Shown here piece by piece: positions 47,396 to 62,368 of a stretch of 64,000 bases of DNA. The stretch comes from Lucifuga dentata (Eukaryota > Chordata > Actinopteri > Ophidiiformes > Bythitidae). The notes under the pieces were generated by a model, which saw nothing but the letters and a program-made list of their open reading frames with translations, was not told the origin of the DNA and ran no database searches. Numbering within the stretch: position 1 is the stretch's first letter; each line of letters starts with the position of its first letter. The translations under genes and the position numbers were made by a program. The stretch covers positions 67,677-131,676 of the forward strand of contig VXCM01000474.1 of the NCBI GenBank assembly GCA_014773175.1, written 5' to 3'.

Positions 47396-48622
47396 CTGCA
47401 ATAACAATCACACACAGATGTGAGTATCAGAGTTTATATGCTTTCATACAGACCCGATCCTTCTCTTTAGCATTATGTAAGCCTATGTATGATGATCAAG
47501 ATAAGTAAAATGTCTGGGGGGCAAAAATAAAAATAACATAATACACAATAACATCTGACATTCATGTTATTTAATGTAAATAAATGTAAATTGCAGCTTG
47601 GTATTTTGCTGCAGAAAATATACCAGCAGTCTGATGCAGCTCTAGTATTAGTAAATACTATGTTATAGCAAAATGGTTTTGCAGCCCACAGAAGGCCTGT
47701 TATGGGAGGCATCAGTGCATTTAGTGTCTTTTCCCTTGTTGCTTTCCTGGAAGTAACAGATTTCCAGGAAGATCAGGTTGACATTTCAGTAAGTCTTTAT
47801 GTTCTGAGAAAAATGCAGCGCCACTGCCTGCAGCACTGAATGTCTGGATGGCTGGAGTTCATTTGCAAGCTATCGGAAGCAATGTTACTAGACGCACAAT
47901 CCTGTCGTCATCCATAGAGGCATTAACCATTCCTTGGACTAGATTTTGTGGTAGGATTAACTAATGCAAATTATTTTCTAGGTAGTGAAATAGTCATTGT
48001 TTCTGTAATATAAACTCACCTGTATTGTAACACACAAATCACAAGGATCATGGCAGCCATTGCCTTGTAATTGCAGTTATTATTCCATTATACCATTATA
48101 TGTTTATTTTTGTAAAGGGACAGTACTCACTGAACAAACACACACACAAAACCATAAACAAGTGAAACGAGAAGTTTCTAATCTGCCACAGATTAAGTGA
48201 CTGAGAAATATTGATCAAAGAGGTTATTTGTTTATTTGAGGCATTTCTGATAATTAAAGTGACTGCATGAACTCTGGTCGTTGGTTATTCAAGTCTATTA
48301 TTATAAGAGGATTTCTACTTTTGTTAATGTGATGGAATGAGGAGGGCACACTGGGTCACATAATGCTTACAGCCCTGATAGAACGTAAAGCCACATCCTG
48401 TCTGTGTCTGAGCTGAATTAGGAAGGAGGACTCTGAAGGAGGCACTGTATATTCTCACCACCTCATCAAAAAATTTCAGCAATGTAGAATTTCATAAGAT
48501 GTTGTAAACTGTGATGAATGTGATAATGTGTGTCTGTGTGTTTGCTTGTGAACAACATGTAATGAACATGCCCTGATCTGACAATTTAATCTGATCCATC
48601 TTTATTTTCAGTTGTCTCTTAA

Positions 48623-49296
48623 TATTTGATTCTCAAACTGAGGTATAGGAATCACCTGTGGTACTTGAAGCGCCCCATGGCAAGACAAATGACTTTGGAA
48701 GTTTCTGCAGAGAATCAAAACAATTGAAATTTATAGAAATTCTGTGATTATGGCAAATTATTCACAAATTAAATGGGTGCTTTATTAAGAAATACTTTTG
48801 TTTATTATTTGCTTTCAATTAAGATTTAGATTTTTTTGTTGCCATTGTTGAAAATAACCCAAATCATCCCTTGTTCATATGTACTTCTGTTCTACATGGG
48901 TGTCAGTAACTTTTTACACGCATATTTTAAACTTTGCAATTTCATTACAGCACACATGCAGACAGAAAATTTTTCTTCACCCTGTAAAACCTGACCCATG
49001 AAATAATTATCAGAAAATTCTAATATTCTGCAGTTTATTTCTTTATTGAACCCTTTAAGAAACTCCAAAAAAAAGGTTTTTGTTTTTGTTTGTTTTTTTT
49101 TTTTTTNTTTTTTTTTTTTTTTTTTTTTGTAGATATGATATAATAGATTCTTTGTTTAATAACTGTAGAGGTCTCAGAAAATCATGTATCAAATGTGACA
49201 AATGACGTTAATTAACATCGGTGGTTCGTTAGTGGCACTTCGATATTTCGGCTTGCTCAGATGTGATTCTTGGTTCAGAGACTTTGAGAACCATTT
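48623..49296. mobile_element. hAT-like non-autonomous element, copy 2 (degraded)
   Basis: The block GATTCTCAAACTGAGGTA with GTGGTACTTGAAGCGCCCC matches the reverse complement of the right end of the 31811 element (GTGGTACTTGGAGCGCCCC). The far end, ACTTTGAGAACCATTT, is the opposite terminus. Boundaries are approximate and no duplication was clear. A poly-T run with an N at 49107 lies inside. Confidence 0.5.
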
Positions 49297-51477
49297 CCTC
49301 AATACATGAAGAATATATTAATTGAAGCTTTGTGTGGGGGAAACATGCCACAACTGTTTGGATAAGAATCTCTTAATAACATATTTAATGCTATTAAAAG
49401 ATTTAAAAGTCTGTAAATGTATCATGTAACATTGTTTGATGCACTCTGGGGACAAGGATTATAGAAATCAATATTATAGGACAATGCGTGGAGTACACAT
49501 GGCCTCTGCAGTGTGCCGGGTCTATGCAGGGAGCTCATACTGTGCTCAGCTTGGGCTCTTGCGTCAGAGGAACTCTCAGTCACATTTATTTCCTTTCATG
49601 TGACATCTAAGCATTGTCTCATAGACTGTCTCAAAGACTTAAGTCACACGTCAAATATGCCTGAGTTACTGCAGAGAGTAAAAGTAGAGAGAGATATCAA
49701 TTACTTTCTGAAGCAAAGGGGTATTTAATCTCTGTTGTGTTCGTTGAGATGTTATTGATGCAGGGATTGTGTTTATAGAAAACACATGAATACTATGCAG
49801 CTTTGATGCACTCAGTGTCCTCTTGCCTGCTTTTTAAGGAGATTAATTATAGTTTTTATACCTGTTAACTGAATATAAAACCCAAAACAAGAAACTTCAG
49901 CTAACAAGAAAAACACCTGCTAGGTGCAATACTGGTGAGACAAGTGGCAAAACATTAGAATATCAAGCCCCGTTCTGACAATTCTTATGCATCCAGTCTG
50001 GGGTAAAATTCAGTATTGATCCACTAATCTCAGTAATAGTGCACATTTAAATAATAAGTTCTGGTTTATCACCTGATTAGAATAAAGTAAAACCTACACA
50101 AGCACTACAGTCAGTGAGTGGCATTAGGAAGAGATAATAGTTTTACTATAAAACATCATTGTTCATGCAACAACTAAAACAATACAGACAGAGATTCCCA
50201 TAAAGACAATCTAACCTGCAGCTAAACCAAGCCATTCTTTCAACAAATTCAAGTATTACAATACCTTATGCAGAGAGTGAAGCCCTTTTCCTCTTCTGGG
50301 CACCTCTGAGTTTGTGTTGGAGTGGTAAAGAGGATCAGAGATTGAGAAAATCCACCACACTTCCAGTTTAAACGAAAGAGGTTCTCTAATCTCCAAGTTA
50401 GAATAACATTCTCTCACACAGCAGCAATAGTAACCCACAACTATCAGAGCTTCAGGGTTTGTGAATACACAGGAAGATAGAAAGAGAGCAGCAGCACATT
50501 GACCCATCCCCCTGCTGGTTTCCCATCACACACAGTTCTCATATGGCACAATGCATCGATCAAGCCACTGTGTGGTGCGTGCATGTCTGTATGCATGAGG
50601 TCACGCGTGTATGTTTATGTGAAACAGAACAGCCTGATCCGACTGAGATAACACCTGCTACACGACTTACTCATGAGAATACACTCAAATGTATTACTTA
50701 TTATTCATTTATTACTTGCTATTAAACATCATGCATGCTGCACCTGTTGTTGTTTACTCTAATGAACCAAGTGTGTGACTGTGTGTGTGTAAGAGAGACA
50801 AAAATGCTGCAAAAATCACATGATCCAGAATGCAAAAACATTTTTTAACAGTATTAGCTTATTGCAGACAATACTTCTATTAAGTACTTTTAATATGTAT
50901 ACCCATTGTCAGCTGTACATTGTACGTGAGCAGCAGCTGAACTGAGGTAGTGGGAGGCGAGAAAGTGACACAGGCCAGTGGCCACTGTGTCCCACTGGGT
51001 GCTTTGAGGACTGCGGAGAGAAGTTTTGAAAAGCACTAAAGCTTTTACATAGAATCCGACTTGTTCACTGCTCAGCCTTGTGTAAGGAAAATCTTGAGAG
51101 AAGCACTCAGCCAGATAAAAGCCTCCCAATGTTTATCATGTCATACACAACTGAGCACACAGCTGCACCACCTCCTCTTGCCTTAATATTTACCTTTCCA
51201 TATTGAAATGTTTAAATATCACAGCACCTAGCTGAAGTTATGTAGGTTCAAACAGGTCAGAAGATGCAGGAATTCATAAAAGAAGCTTCTGCTGTGAAGA
51301 CTTGGTCTGGATACCATCTAGCATGAAAAATAAGCCTTTACATGTTTGGGTCACTGCACTTCCAAGGGGAACGGACGTAACAACAGACACTGGTTTCCCA
51401 GCAGAAATCTTCACAATACTGAATTGATAGTGAATGAGTATCACAGGGAAGCAGATAGTGTTTATTTCTTACAGTTT

Positions 51478-51690
51478 TACCTCCACCAAAGAGGTTATTT
51501 TGCACCTGCATCTGTTGGGTTGTTAGGGTTTGTTTGTTATAAACTAATTTTGAAGAAACTAAGTGGAAGGGCATGGCCATGGGAAGAATCATTAAATTCT
51601 GACACCAATCCAGATCAAAGGGCAGATCCAGAAATTTAGAATTGATTTCTTAACATTGCAAGACAGGATGTTTTGCTATATTTTTGACAA
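51478..51690. repeat. degraded interspersed repeat (same CAAAGAGGTTAT family)
   Basis: CTCCACCAAAGAGGTTATTT, CACCTGCATCTGTTGG and TTTGTTTGTT followed by GATCCAGAAATTT-type text resemble the family at 5885. Boundaries are approximate. Confidence 0.35.
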
Positions 51691-54600
51691 ATAATAAACC
51701 AATCTCAAAGAGAAGGAAAAAATCATGCATATTTATCCCATGATAACTAAACATAGGTACAATTTGGTCCAGATAAGGATCTGGACCTGGCAGACTAAAA
51801 TACAATATAGTATGTGCTGGATAGGGAGTACATTAATGGAATGGCTGTAAAGTAACAAAATGGGCTAGAGAGATGCAATAACCACAAATGAGCAGCTGAG
51901 ATTATGCTGATTCAGAGTTTGTTGCATGTTTAATAGTTACAGAAATAGATCAAGAAATGTATCGTTTGTTATAGTTGTTTCTTTCTTTTAAATTGAGTGT
52001 ATTATTAGAATAAGACAAATTTTGTCTGGACTTGTGGATAAATGAGTGGCCTTCTAGATTTTGATTTGTTTTCTGTCTTGTGTGAAATTCTTGCATCTTT
52101 TTCAAATATTTCCTGGGTCAAATGACAATGCTGTGAGAACCAACAGTTCATTCATTTTGCATATGGGCACAAGGCTTAACTTTTTTTTTTTTTTTTTTNG
52201 GGGCGGACTGAAATGTTGTTCAAGAACATCTTATACAGGAACCCATGATGTGCAATCTAATGCAATCCAGATACAAGAGCCCAAAACAGTCACTGAAGTT
52301 TATCGTGTTAAAATATGCATCAAAGAGGTGTTGATTTAACTCATCATAAAATTACAGCTATTGCAATTGATTTTACAGGGGTTTATGATTGTGTGACCAA
52401 TGCCTGAGATGATGGGATCACAGGGCAGAACTTTGCAGGAGACCCTGTTAAATCACCATTTTGCCTGTCTTCCCTAAACCTGGATTAAGAGAAACAGCAA
52501 TTAAAGAGTGGAGGATGTAAAATGCAATTCAGCCTGCCTTTTGAGGACAAAGAGAAGCTTTGTCCTGCTGCTCTGAGGTTTAGGAAGGTGAAAATAGTCA
52601 AAGATCCATAATAACTGAAATGACTCTAAGATAGTTTTTCAGTTGTTTTTGTCAGGCTGAAAGAGACAGTTTTTGAAAGAGTGGACCAGGGGCTAATCAT
52701 TGGCTGGTTTTTCCTAGAATGATCTCACCACCACAATCAATGACGCAATTACTGTCAAAATGGTTTGTCACTATTGTAATTTCCTCTGAGGCAAGAAATG
52801 GACACATGCATCCCACACATTGGGTTCAAATAATGACTGTGCTAGACAATTAGCCACGCAAGACAATTAACCCTAAAGAGATGTTAGGGGCCAGCAGAGA
52901 TCTGCAAAAAATACCCTCTTAAGGTCATACTGGGCCACCAGCACATGGAAACAAAATCATAAATGCAAGTAATCTGCCTCTAAAAAACATTTTCAATGAA
53001 GTAGATAAAGACAGGGGGCAAATGTAAAAATTGAAAATAGCCAGAAATGTTTATTGCAAAGAAGAAAGGTCTTTTTCCAGCCACTTTCTGGCTAATCAAT
53101 AACAGTTATGTCAGTTATTTATTAATTCTCCAGTAGGCTATTAAGTGTAATTGTGAATGCTGAGATGCAGCAGGTGCATATTTTTTTTTTTTAGCCGTGC
53201 TTGAACTGGAATAAAATCAGGTTTCAGTAAATCTAAACTAACAAGTGCACAGCATGAACAAACAGCTGTTGGAAACTAGCTGGGTGGTGCTAACACAAGC
53301 TGGTCATTTCCAGATACTAAAATGATATTTCACATAATGGTTTTCAGATTTTCAACCAAAACCAAAAGTAGGTTTTCCTGCTGCGACATATGGCATACAG
53401 CACGATGTACACATTTATTTACACTCCTTTCTGTTTACCCCGGTCAGTGAGAGTCCATAACATTTCATTTGCATACATTCACCCAACAGGTGCCAAATGT
53501 AAATGAATTACTGTTCACCTCCACTGCACCCTTTTAAATGTTCTTAAACTGATTATTTTTGCATTATGTAAGTGTCTTAACATCATCAGCAGTGAGGCAG
53601 CGGATGGCTACAGGTATGCTATCATTAGGAGAAACATATTATCTAATAGCACAAAGGATCAACTATTAATCTACATTAAGGACTCCTGTTTGCATGTCTG
53701 TATGGATTACTGCAGATTTTTTTTTTTTTTANTTTTTTTTTTTTTTTTTATAGCAACTCACAGGAATGAGAGATTAAATCTAACAGCAGTGACAGAGTGA
53801 ATTGTGTTTAGACAGAATGTTATTTATGGCTGTTGGTTCTTGCAGCACAGCATGGAATCTGTGAGATATTTAGCCCTGCCTCTACTTTATACAAGCCCAG
53901 AAATGGAAAGCAAACAAGATATTAGTGAAGTTTTTACCTTAATGTTATATTTTGACAGGAGAAAGTGAAAGGAGATACAAAACAAAGGTCCACAGATGGA
54001 CCCAAAGTGAGGACACTGGTCACATAGCACCAGGAGGATGCTCATGTGCAATTATATTTTAGTAGAAATGTTGGCCAAATTGTATCATAAATGAAGATGA
54101 TGATAGACAAAAGCCCTTCTTCACTGCTGTTTTAAGATTTTTTTTTTTTTTTTTNAATTTTTTTTTTTTTTTTAAATTCTTTTTTTAGTTAATACTGGAT
54201 CTGGGCTTTGCCTGTGTTTGTGCCTGATATGCATGTAGTTAACGGATGTTTTATTTTCTAAGCAGTAACAGCAAACATGAAATAATGTTTTATCTGAACT
54301 TGCAACTTCTAGGCCCATTTTATAAACTGTTTTAATTAAGAATTTTAGTTAATATTAACCCTAATAAATCCAATCACAGAGTACATTATAATAAGGTCTG
54401 TTGCTTGAACTGAAGTCAACAACAGTTCTGCTTGCAGCCACCAGAGGGCAACATAACTACAACATCCCTGTAGAAGAGCAGTAAAATGAGGATATGCAGA
54501 GGAATATATTCATTCATACATTCATTGTTGAAACTGTGGAATCTGATATTGTTTAATTATCTGACAGAGTAAATAAGGTTAAATAAGGTTCATCTCACCT

Positions 54601-56725
54601 ACTGACCTTCCAGCAGGATGCATTCTAAGGGGGAAAAAAAAGCCTGTGGTTGAGAATTGTTTTTGCTGGGTTTTCATCCGCTGTCCTGCTTAGTCTCCTC
54701 ATCAATGAATATTAATCAGTGTGTGTTTTTTATTTCCACAAACTGAGCGGCCATAGCAGCTTCATTCAAGATTACATATTTGCATTTATAAATTCATAAA
54801 GCATCTCAAATCAAATCAATCAACTGATTCTGGAGCAGGAAAAAAGATTTCCAACATAGTACAGAAAAAAATCATTAGAAATTCATGATTTTGCAATGAA
54901 GATATAAAATAATGATCCATCAGATTGATATTTGAAATATTTAAAGTAATAGAAACTATTTTGAATAGCCTGGATTCTCTTGATAAAGAATGAATGACCT
55001 TGCGTATTTAGAACCTGCACTCCACTGACTCACTATTGTTTGGCTTTAAGTAACACAGAAGAAGAATATTTAACATTTCCTGCAAAATGCATACACACAA
55101 ATACATACAAATACACACAAATCAAATAAAAATATTTAGCAAACTGTAAATAGGATGAGCAGGAAGATGTCTCTGCATTTTCCATTTTCTATTAACACTT
55201 ATTATTTTTGATTATATATGCTAGTTAGAAATATTGCTAGATGAAGCTGTTCGTCATTATTTCAGTTGGTTCCAAATTTACACTATATTGGGTATCATTC
55301 ATGATCATTGATGGAATGAATTTCCCTTTCAAGTTATCATCTGTTACATGAATTTGCTATACATGTAATATATTTTACAGGACCATTATTTTTTTAATAA
55401 ATGCTCTTAAGTGTTATTTAAGATGATTTTGTTATGACAGGCACATAAATACATTTTGTGTTATGTCTGTCATGTATGTTTCGGGCTATAACTGGCATTG
55501 AATTCACACCACTCCTGTCCAGAGTTTGACAAGTGTAATTGTGTATGATCACTGGATGCAGATCAAGCATCCAAAAATATTCACGGTGCTGGAATGAGAG
55601 TTGATGCTCTCATATTGCATATTCAGTTTTATTCTATTTTAGATATTTGAAAATAAATTTAGTAAGTGGAACTGGTACACATTCCAAATCTGTTAACCAT
55701 CCAGCAACTCTGACTCTTGCTCTCTTTGTTACCTTGAACAGGAAAGGTAATGGACCCATTCAAACTAAGACCAAGTTTATGCACAAACACACACACACTC
55801 ACATACACATACACACAGCCACATACTAAATGCATCTGATGTTGCATGATTGTATGATCGCACACATGTATTTATTGCAAAAGGTTTGTAGCAGTGATTA
55901 TCTGCCATCCTCCTCTTCATTGTTTTTTAATGATCTATAGAGGATCAGAGTTCAAACATATTACAGATAGATTATCTATTAGTTGATGATAAGTGCCGTT
56001 GAGGCCAGTGTGTCTCTATAAACAGATACCTTTACCCCCACCTAGTGGATCCTGAAGAACAACACCTCGAGCAGATGTGTTAGTTGTAGGTGGTCCGAGT
56101 GGGCCTCTCTAGTTGTAAATAGTGTTCTGACACGTGTGTGACCACTCTGGTGTCTGTGACCCTTCACCCCTGAAAGCTCAGCTTTACCACCTGGGGGTGG
56201 GCTGTTCTTGATCTTATAGCACCTCCAGCAGGCTGGTACACAGCTTTCTCACTCAGGCCATGAGGTCCATTCTACCGTGCACACGTACTGTACAGGTAAA
56301 CACACACACATACACATTCACGATCCTTTTTATAGGAAAACAGCTCTATGACGATGATATTTACCAGACTGAGCAACTCATTTCTGAAGTCAGTGTGGCT
56401 CAAGTTTCGATTACTTTTATATCCTTGCTTGTTGTAGGTGTTTATCTTTTAAATACTCAAGTAAAACAATTAAATACAGCCTTGCAGCTCTGTACATATT
56501 CTGTGTATGATGGCATCCAGTAGCTTTCATGTCTAACAAGCTGTTTAATGCTTCAGTTGATTTTTATTAATTCTGAGGATGCACCAATTTCAACACGGTG
56601 CAAGTGGAGGCTTGTCTTCATCAGTGTAAATAGGACTCAACACAGCACAACTGCTGCTTATTTTGGGCTTAAGCACATCTGGGGTGTGTTATGACTAAGG
56701 CACTCTTTTCCCCTCAGATCATCAC

Positions 56726-56735
56726 CTCTCTCTCT

Positions 56736-56766
<31 letters not shown>
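56726..56766. repeat. (CT)n microsatellite
   Basis: A CT-rich run is interrupted by one TTTT. Confidence 0.9.
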
Positions 56767-59700
56767 CTTCTCTTGTACTGTGCAAAGCCTGAACAAAGGT
56801 TGTCATTACAACTACAAGTTGATTTGATGTCCTAGATACAAGTGAGAGTTTTAGTGTACAGCTTCGGTGAATAAGACAGATGGTGACAGATGCTGGATGA
56901 GTTTTCAGCACAGGTGTGGCATTCAAAGACCAGTCCTCAGGTGTGTCTTTTGAACCCAGGCTTCCAGAGCTACATATTGAAGTACAATATCACCTTTGAT
57001 AGCCTTCTAGCTCTGCAACTTCCCTTTTAGAGCCTTCATGGCACCTCACCTGCACCTACAATCCATTGACTCCCACTGACTTGACAACTAATCATCTTCG
57101 AAATCTACCAGAGCAAGAGTATACACCCCTTTGATCAGCTTTATCTCTCACTTTAGTAGTGTTAAAAAAAAAGATACATTGCTAACAAAAGGCCAAAATG
57201 AGGCTCACTCCCACTGCCTAGCCCACTCTCTTTGTCATTATCCACGCTCTTTTATTCCCTTGTCCACATGCAATACAGAACAATACATTGCAGGAGAACA
57301 GGGTGGGGGTTCATGGCAAGTCTTGTAACATGATAACACAACAAAGGCCAGGTGAGTAAAATCCCCCTCCGCAGTGGGACATTTGTCACCGTCCAGCGCG
57401 TCGCCAACCTTTTTGTGGTCTCGCGTCTCCCTTTTTTGGGTCTCTGCCCCCTGGCCATAACGATAAAGCTCCCATCTGCTATGGGGACCCGATGTCATTC
57501 TCCCTCTGAACTGATCCCTCACAGCGGTTTCTCTTTGTCAGAGATGCAGATCGCATTTCACTTTTGACACCTCTCTGTTTTACACTTGCAACAGGTACGA
57601 AGTTCTTCTGTTCAAAGATGAAATGTATTGGAAATATGATAGTTGTTTCTTTCCAAAACTTTGGCCTCTGAACCCTTGTCCCTCTGGTAAAAACAGAATT
57701 TTTAACGAGAAGAAACATTTCTAAAGGAACGCATGATTGTGTTGATCCTCACTAAGAGGTGAATAATTGACCCTGAGGCTGACCTATAAATTTACCGGTG
57801 GGGGTGTAACACTAAACCTGCCATACTTCAACTAAATATTCTCTCAGAACACTTTTACATCTTTAAGTTTTTACAAATATTGTATTCAACTTCTTTATAG
57901 CATAGGCTGATTATGAAACAATCGCCCCTGGATACAGACGCCTTCTAAACCACTACAGAGTAGTTGATAAGCTACTGACAGTGTCATCATGCATCATGCT
58001 CTGGCTTTGAGGGACCACCTAGAGTTCTTGGGCCCTTGGCATGTTCTATCATCCATCCATACTTCGCACAATGATGAGGTGATTAAAAGATTAGAATAGC
58101 CATTTTAAAATCTATGTGTATCTGTATTTACAGCTATAGTATATATCTATCTATTTGCCTATATACTGTATTTATCAACCATCCAGCCATACGTTCATTC
58201 ACTAGGCTGTCATTCAACCATAGTATTCTCAGCTGTTTCAGTGTGTCAGCAGCATTACTGGTGACCAGTAGATTCTACACACACTTACACAAACTTGGAC
58301 CTGCCAATTGTCAGTAACATGAACCAACTCAGCATCCAACCTGCAGTCAGACACAGGTCAAAAAGACAGCTGTAACACTTTCAATCCCAACTCTACATGA
58401 TAAAGTGCTTTAGAATGAGAGTGATGTGTGATACGAGGCCAGTTTATCTTGTTACCTTCACGATGAAGATGGTAACAAGAGTCATAGTGTTCCTTTAAAG
58501 TTCCCATGACTGAGATTAAAAAAAGGACAGCTCTACATATTCTCTTATAGGCTAAATAAAGTAAGCCCAGAGCAATTCAGCACCTGACACCTGAACCTTG
58601 ACCTCTGAACCCAAGTGTATTTCTCTGGATACTTTGGCTATCAGGCAAACTCAGAACAACTAACAAGAAGAGTTTAAACTACCTTGTGATTCTTTGCCCT
58701 GAATGACTCTGTATGTCCTTGGAGTTAGGCACTTTAGCGATAGCCAAATAAACCTGACCTCCATATTCTGATAAAGATAATAACATGCATGACTATGCCA
58801 GCATGCTATTTTCTAATTGTATATTCTGCACATCGACAGTTCTCACACTTTACAGCGTCAACAATAATCCCTTTAAGATCTGACACACCTACAGAGGTGC
58901 ACCATTGTGTCTGGATATAATCCGGAATAATCCCACACTCTTAAAGGGAGTTAATGTTTCTCATTGTGTGTATCCAAGTGGTTTAGAAGTCAAAACATGC
59001 TTACTGTTGAATAACACACAATATTCACCAAGGTTAAAATACACTATTTAATGAGTTCATATCTGATATCTCATTACAGGTCATTTACGCTGCAGCAGCA
59101 CTGTGGCCTTCAAATTTATGACCCATCCTACCAGTAGCTATGACTAAATTATCTGACCTTGAAAATAAATTCACACTGCAGTCTACTTTCCCATAACCTC
59201 TACTCCCAAGTGAACTGATTAGATTACCATGGTAATATACCCAATTGTCTCCTTGTAATCCATTCTGTTTGTTATTGCAAGGCATTTCCCCTCTTGTTAT
59301 GTGCTATTCATAATGTAAAGATCAAGGGTGCAGCTGCATTTGACCTCCTTTTTTTTCAGTACAAGAAGTGTTTGTATAGCCTCCTGCCTAACAATAGGTG
59401 GTAATGCTCATTATGCTAAAGCGTTAACGTGGCGATGTAATTTAACAGTGAAAGAATATAAAACATCAAGGAAACGCCACATCCTGGTTAGCATAATCAT
59501 AAGTCAAATTTCTCAAGGCTTCAAAGTTCACCTCCCCTTCACCCACATCATCCACATCTCTGTCCTTAATGGCACAAATGGATGGAAAGTGCCTGACTGC
59601 ACCAGGAGTTTATACATTTTAGCACGGGTGGCCCCCTTTAAAATCTGAACTTCGAACTGAGCAGTGTGAGAACCACGTTCTACCCACTGAGGTGTGGGCT

Positions 59701-60189
59701 TGTGTTTATGTAGTCAACTGGCAGCATTGCAGCCTCTGTCTGTCTCTCTCTCTCTGTTTGTGTGTATGTGCATGTCTGTGTGTGTGTGAGCAAGAGAGAG
59801 GGAGAGAGATAGTTGATTCATGTTTTATTTAATGCAAAGAGCAACTGTCTTGTGCTTGTAGTAATAGAATCCTCAATGTATTTTGTTAATATCTGGTGCA
59901 GGCTCAGCTGCTGTTATGTATTGTGTAATAATGTAATTGCATCCACACTGCAGTTATTGTCAGTATATATAGTACAAAAAATAACCAGCAGGAGCACTAT
60001 TTACACTATGAAGACAAAGCCTGGCTGTGGCAGGTTTCCAGTGGTAAAATTTATCCTCCTGAGCAGAAATAGGAAGTGTTTGATTGTTTGCCCTGTTTAC
60101 TTTTAGCCGTTTTACTCTGGAAGTGATTTAAAGATCTGCACATCTAAACAGAAAATAAGAACAATGTTTAGTTTGCTGTGATGGACTAT

Positions 60190-60396
60190 TGTTTCAAGCT
60201 TGTGTCAAGTCTCAACAAGTTGATTTTAATTGCATAGTGAAATAAACTGAAACCAATGCCTTTCTGCAAGGTGGGAAAAACAAATCTAAAGTGCGTTGCT
60301 CCAGTAGCATGTTTTGGAAACTGGCTGGCAGTAACATAACATTTATGTTAGTTGTATTTATTAGGCTCAAACATGCAAATTCACTGGTATGCTCCT
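60190..60396. mobile_element. TTAA-flanked inverted-repeat element, copy E (right part)
   Basis: The right half only: CAACAAGTTGATTTTAATTG through AGGCTCAAACATGCAAATTC to TGGTATGCTCCT, followed by TTAA. The left terminus is missing. This is the only copy of the family upstream of opn4x. Confidence 0.6.
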
Positions 60397-62339
60397 TTAA
60401 AGGTAAATGCTGTTCTATGAATGATTAATCTGAGGAAAAGATTCCTCTCCTGTACTTAAAAATGTGACATTCAAGGTGACTGCTCTATGTTTTACATCAA
60501 AGTGACCAACTGTCCGGTCGGCTGAGAGAGACATAATATCCTCTGGGTATTACTGACTGGAAGCGTGATATGATATGTGTATGTGTTGGTTTCTATGTGC
60601 CAGTCTGTATACGTATGCCGGTGTGTGCATGCTCGCATACACACAGGCACACGTGTATGTGTGTCACAGTGTATTTATGTAAGTGGCCGACATAAATACA
60701 TCAAGGGGACCACACAGCTGTCTAGTGCCATGTTTCTTAGGGGTTAAGACCTAAAACGGACTGTGGGACCATTTCTGCCGGGTCACTTCATTCTAAGCTT
60801 CTTTTTCTGTGAACTTACTACTCAGGGTCAGACTGCGTTAGTCAACCGTCTGGTGCTTTTCACCGTGAATCTGTGACAACAGAGGAAATATGGAGTTAGA
60901 AAAAGCAATTGGACGGCCACTGGATCACTACAGTGAAAGAACCCAACTCTGATCTCAACACCTACCAGGCTGGATTAGAACAGGGAACGAGAGGAGAAAC
61001 AGGATCTGATCCTCTCCCTATCACTCTCTTACCCACAGCCCCTTCCCAAAGACATCCTCAACACTTCCTTCTCCAATTATTATGACCTTGTTACACTGGG
61101 ACAGGGAAGCATTGTGAAAGTCATATGCCACGCTTTTAGCAAGCAGTTTATCAAGCAAGTTTGAAGGCTAGAGGTTATCATCAAAATAGCTCAGCTCAGA
61201 TCTGTAAACTGATAGGACATGAAGCAAATGGACAACAAGCAGCGTAATTATTTCCCTTCCCAAGGGAGCTTTTCATCTTTGCGCAGGGGTTGTACTCAAC
61301 ACTTAGCCAGCCATGTTTGTTTAGTAACACAGGAGGAGGAAGCCCTAGCGGACACTCTTTGAATGCTAAAAACCCTTAAAGCCAGCATAGTCTCTGACAG
61401 GGTGCCACCTCGGGGAGAAGCAATCGTATTCCAAGTGTCCACTTTTCAATGAGGGGCGCCACTGACAGCTGCTGAAAGTCAGAGGTCAAAGTCATGCCAG
61501 GTAGGTATCAGTATCCAGGCATGCAGGCTGTCCAGGGCGGTTAGTGAAAGATAATGTAGAGCTGAATTAAAAGGATCGAGGGACTCTATCAGCCTAACCA
61601 CAGACGCCTAACCTAACAGCACCCGTAATCTGCACGCACATTGCCTCTGAAATTCCTTTTTTCAATCCATGACTGGTCATGCAGACAGCTGCTCACAGAG
61701 ACTCCCGAACGGATTCACGATTTTGGATGGTGGCCAAGCAAACCTAAAGGGATCTTATAAAGAAATCAGCCACTGCACATCGCAAAATTGTGTTACTTGT
61801 GCCATGTAATAAGTCAAGCATCAAGGACGTCAAGGCACAGCTCTCTGCTCCACCCAAAAGACTTTGAATTCATAGTTGTCATCGTGACCCAATGAAGTCA
61901 ATGATCTGTGGGAGAGAGTTTACCTGATTCCCATTTGCTGATGTGGTGATAATTCACCCTTGACCAATAATAAGCTTATAACACGCCATGTGGTGTTACC
62001 AAGCTGGGCCAATGAAATTAAATCTGACCCTAACAGGAGAATAGAGGTATCTCTACTTTATAACTCCCAAAAGCACTGATCAAATCAGACCATAAAACTG
62101 ACTGAAAAAACTGAATTACTTTGACCATCTCAGTCCACATTTCACTGCAGAGCTACACTACAAAATCTAAATACTGTTAAAAACATATCATAAATAGCTC
62201 CTTGAAATGGGTCATTTGGCTTTTTGAAGTAGATCCTTTCCACAAGTCTGAGAGATTTAACCTTCCTTACTTCCTCCCTTCTATTTATAACAGTGTCATA
62301 GTCCTGCTTGCACTTTGATAGCACCAAGCTTGCTCATTC

Positions 62340-62368
62340 ACACACAAACACACACACACACACACACT
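62340..62368. repeat. (CA)n microsatellite
   Basis: About thirteen CA units with one interruption. Confidence 0.85.

Noticed and set aside
50256..50507. Minus-strand frame considered as an N-terminal opn4x exon
   Set aside because: It has no melanopsin N-terminal similarity and no donor in a phase that would feed the exon at 47395.
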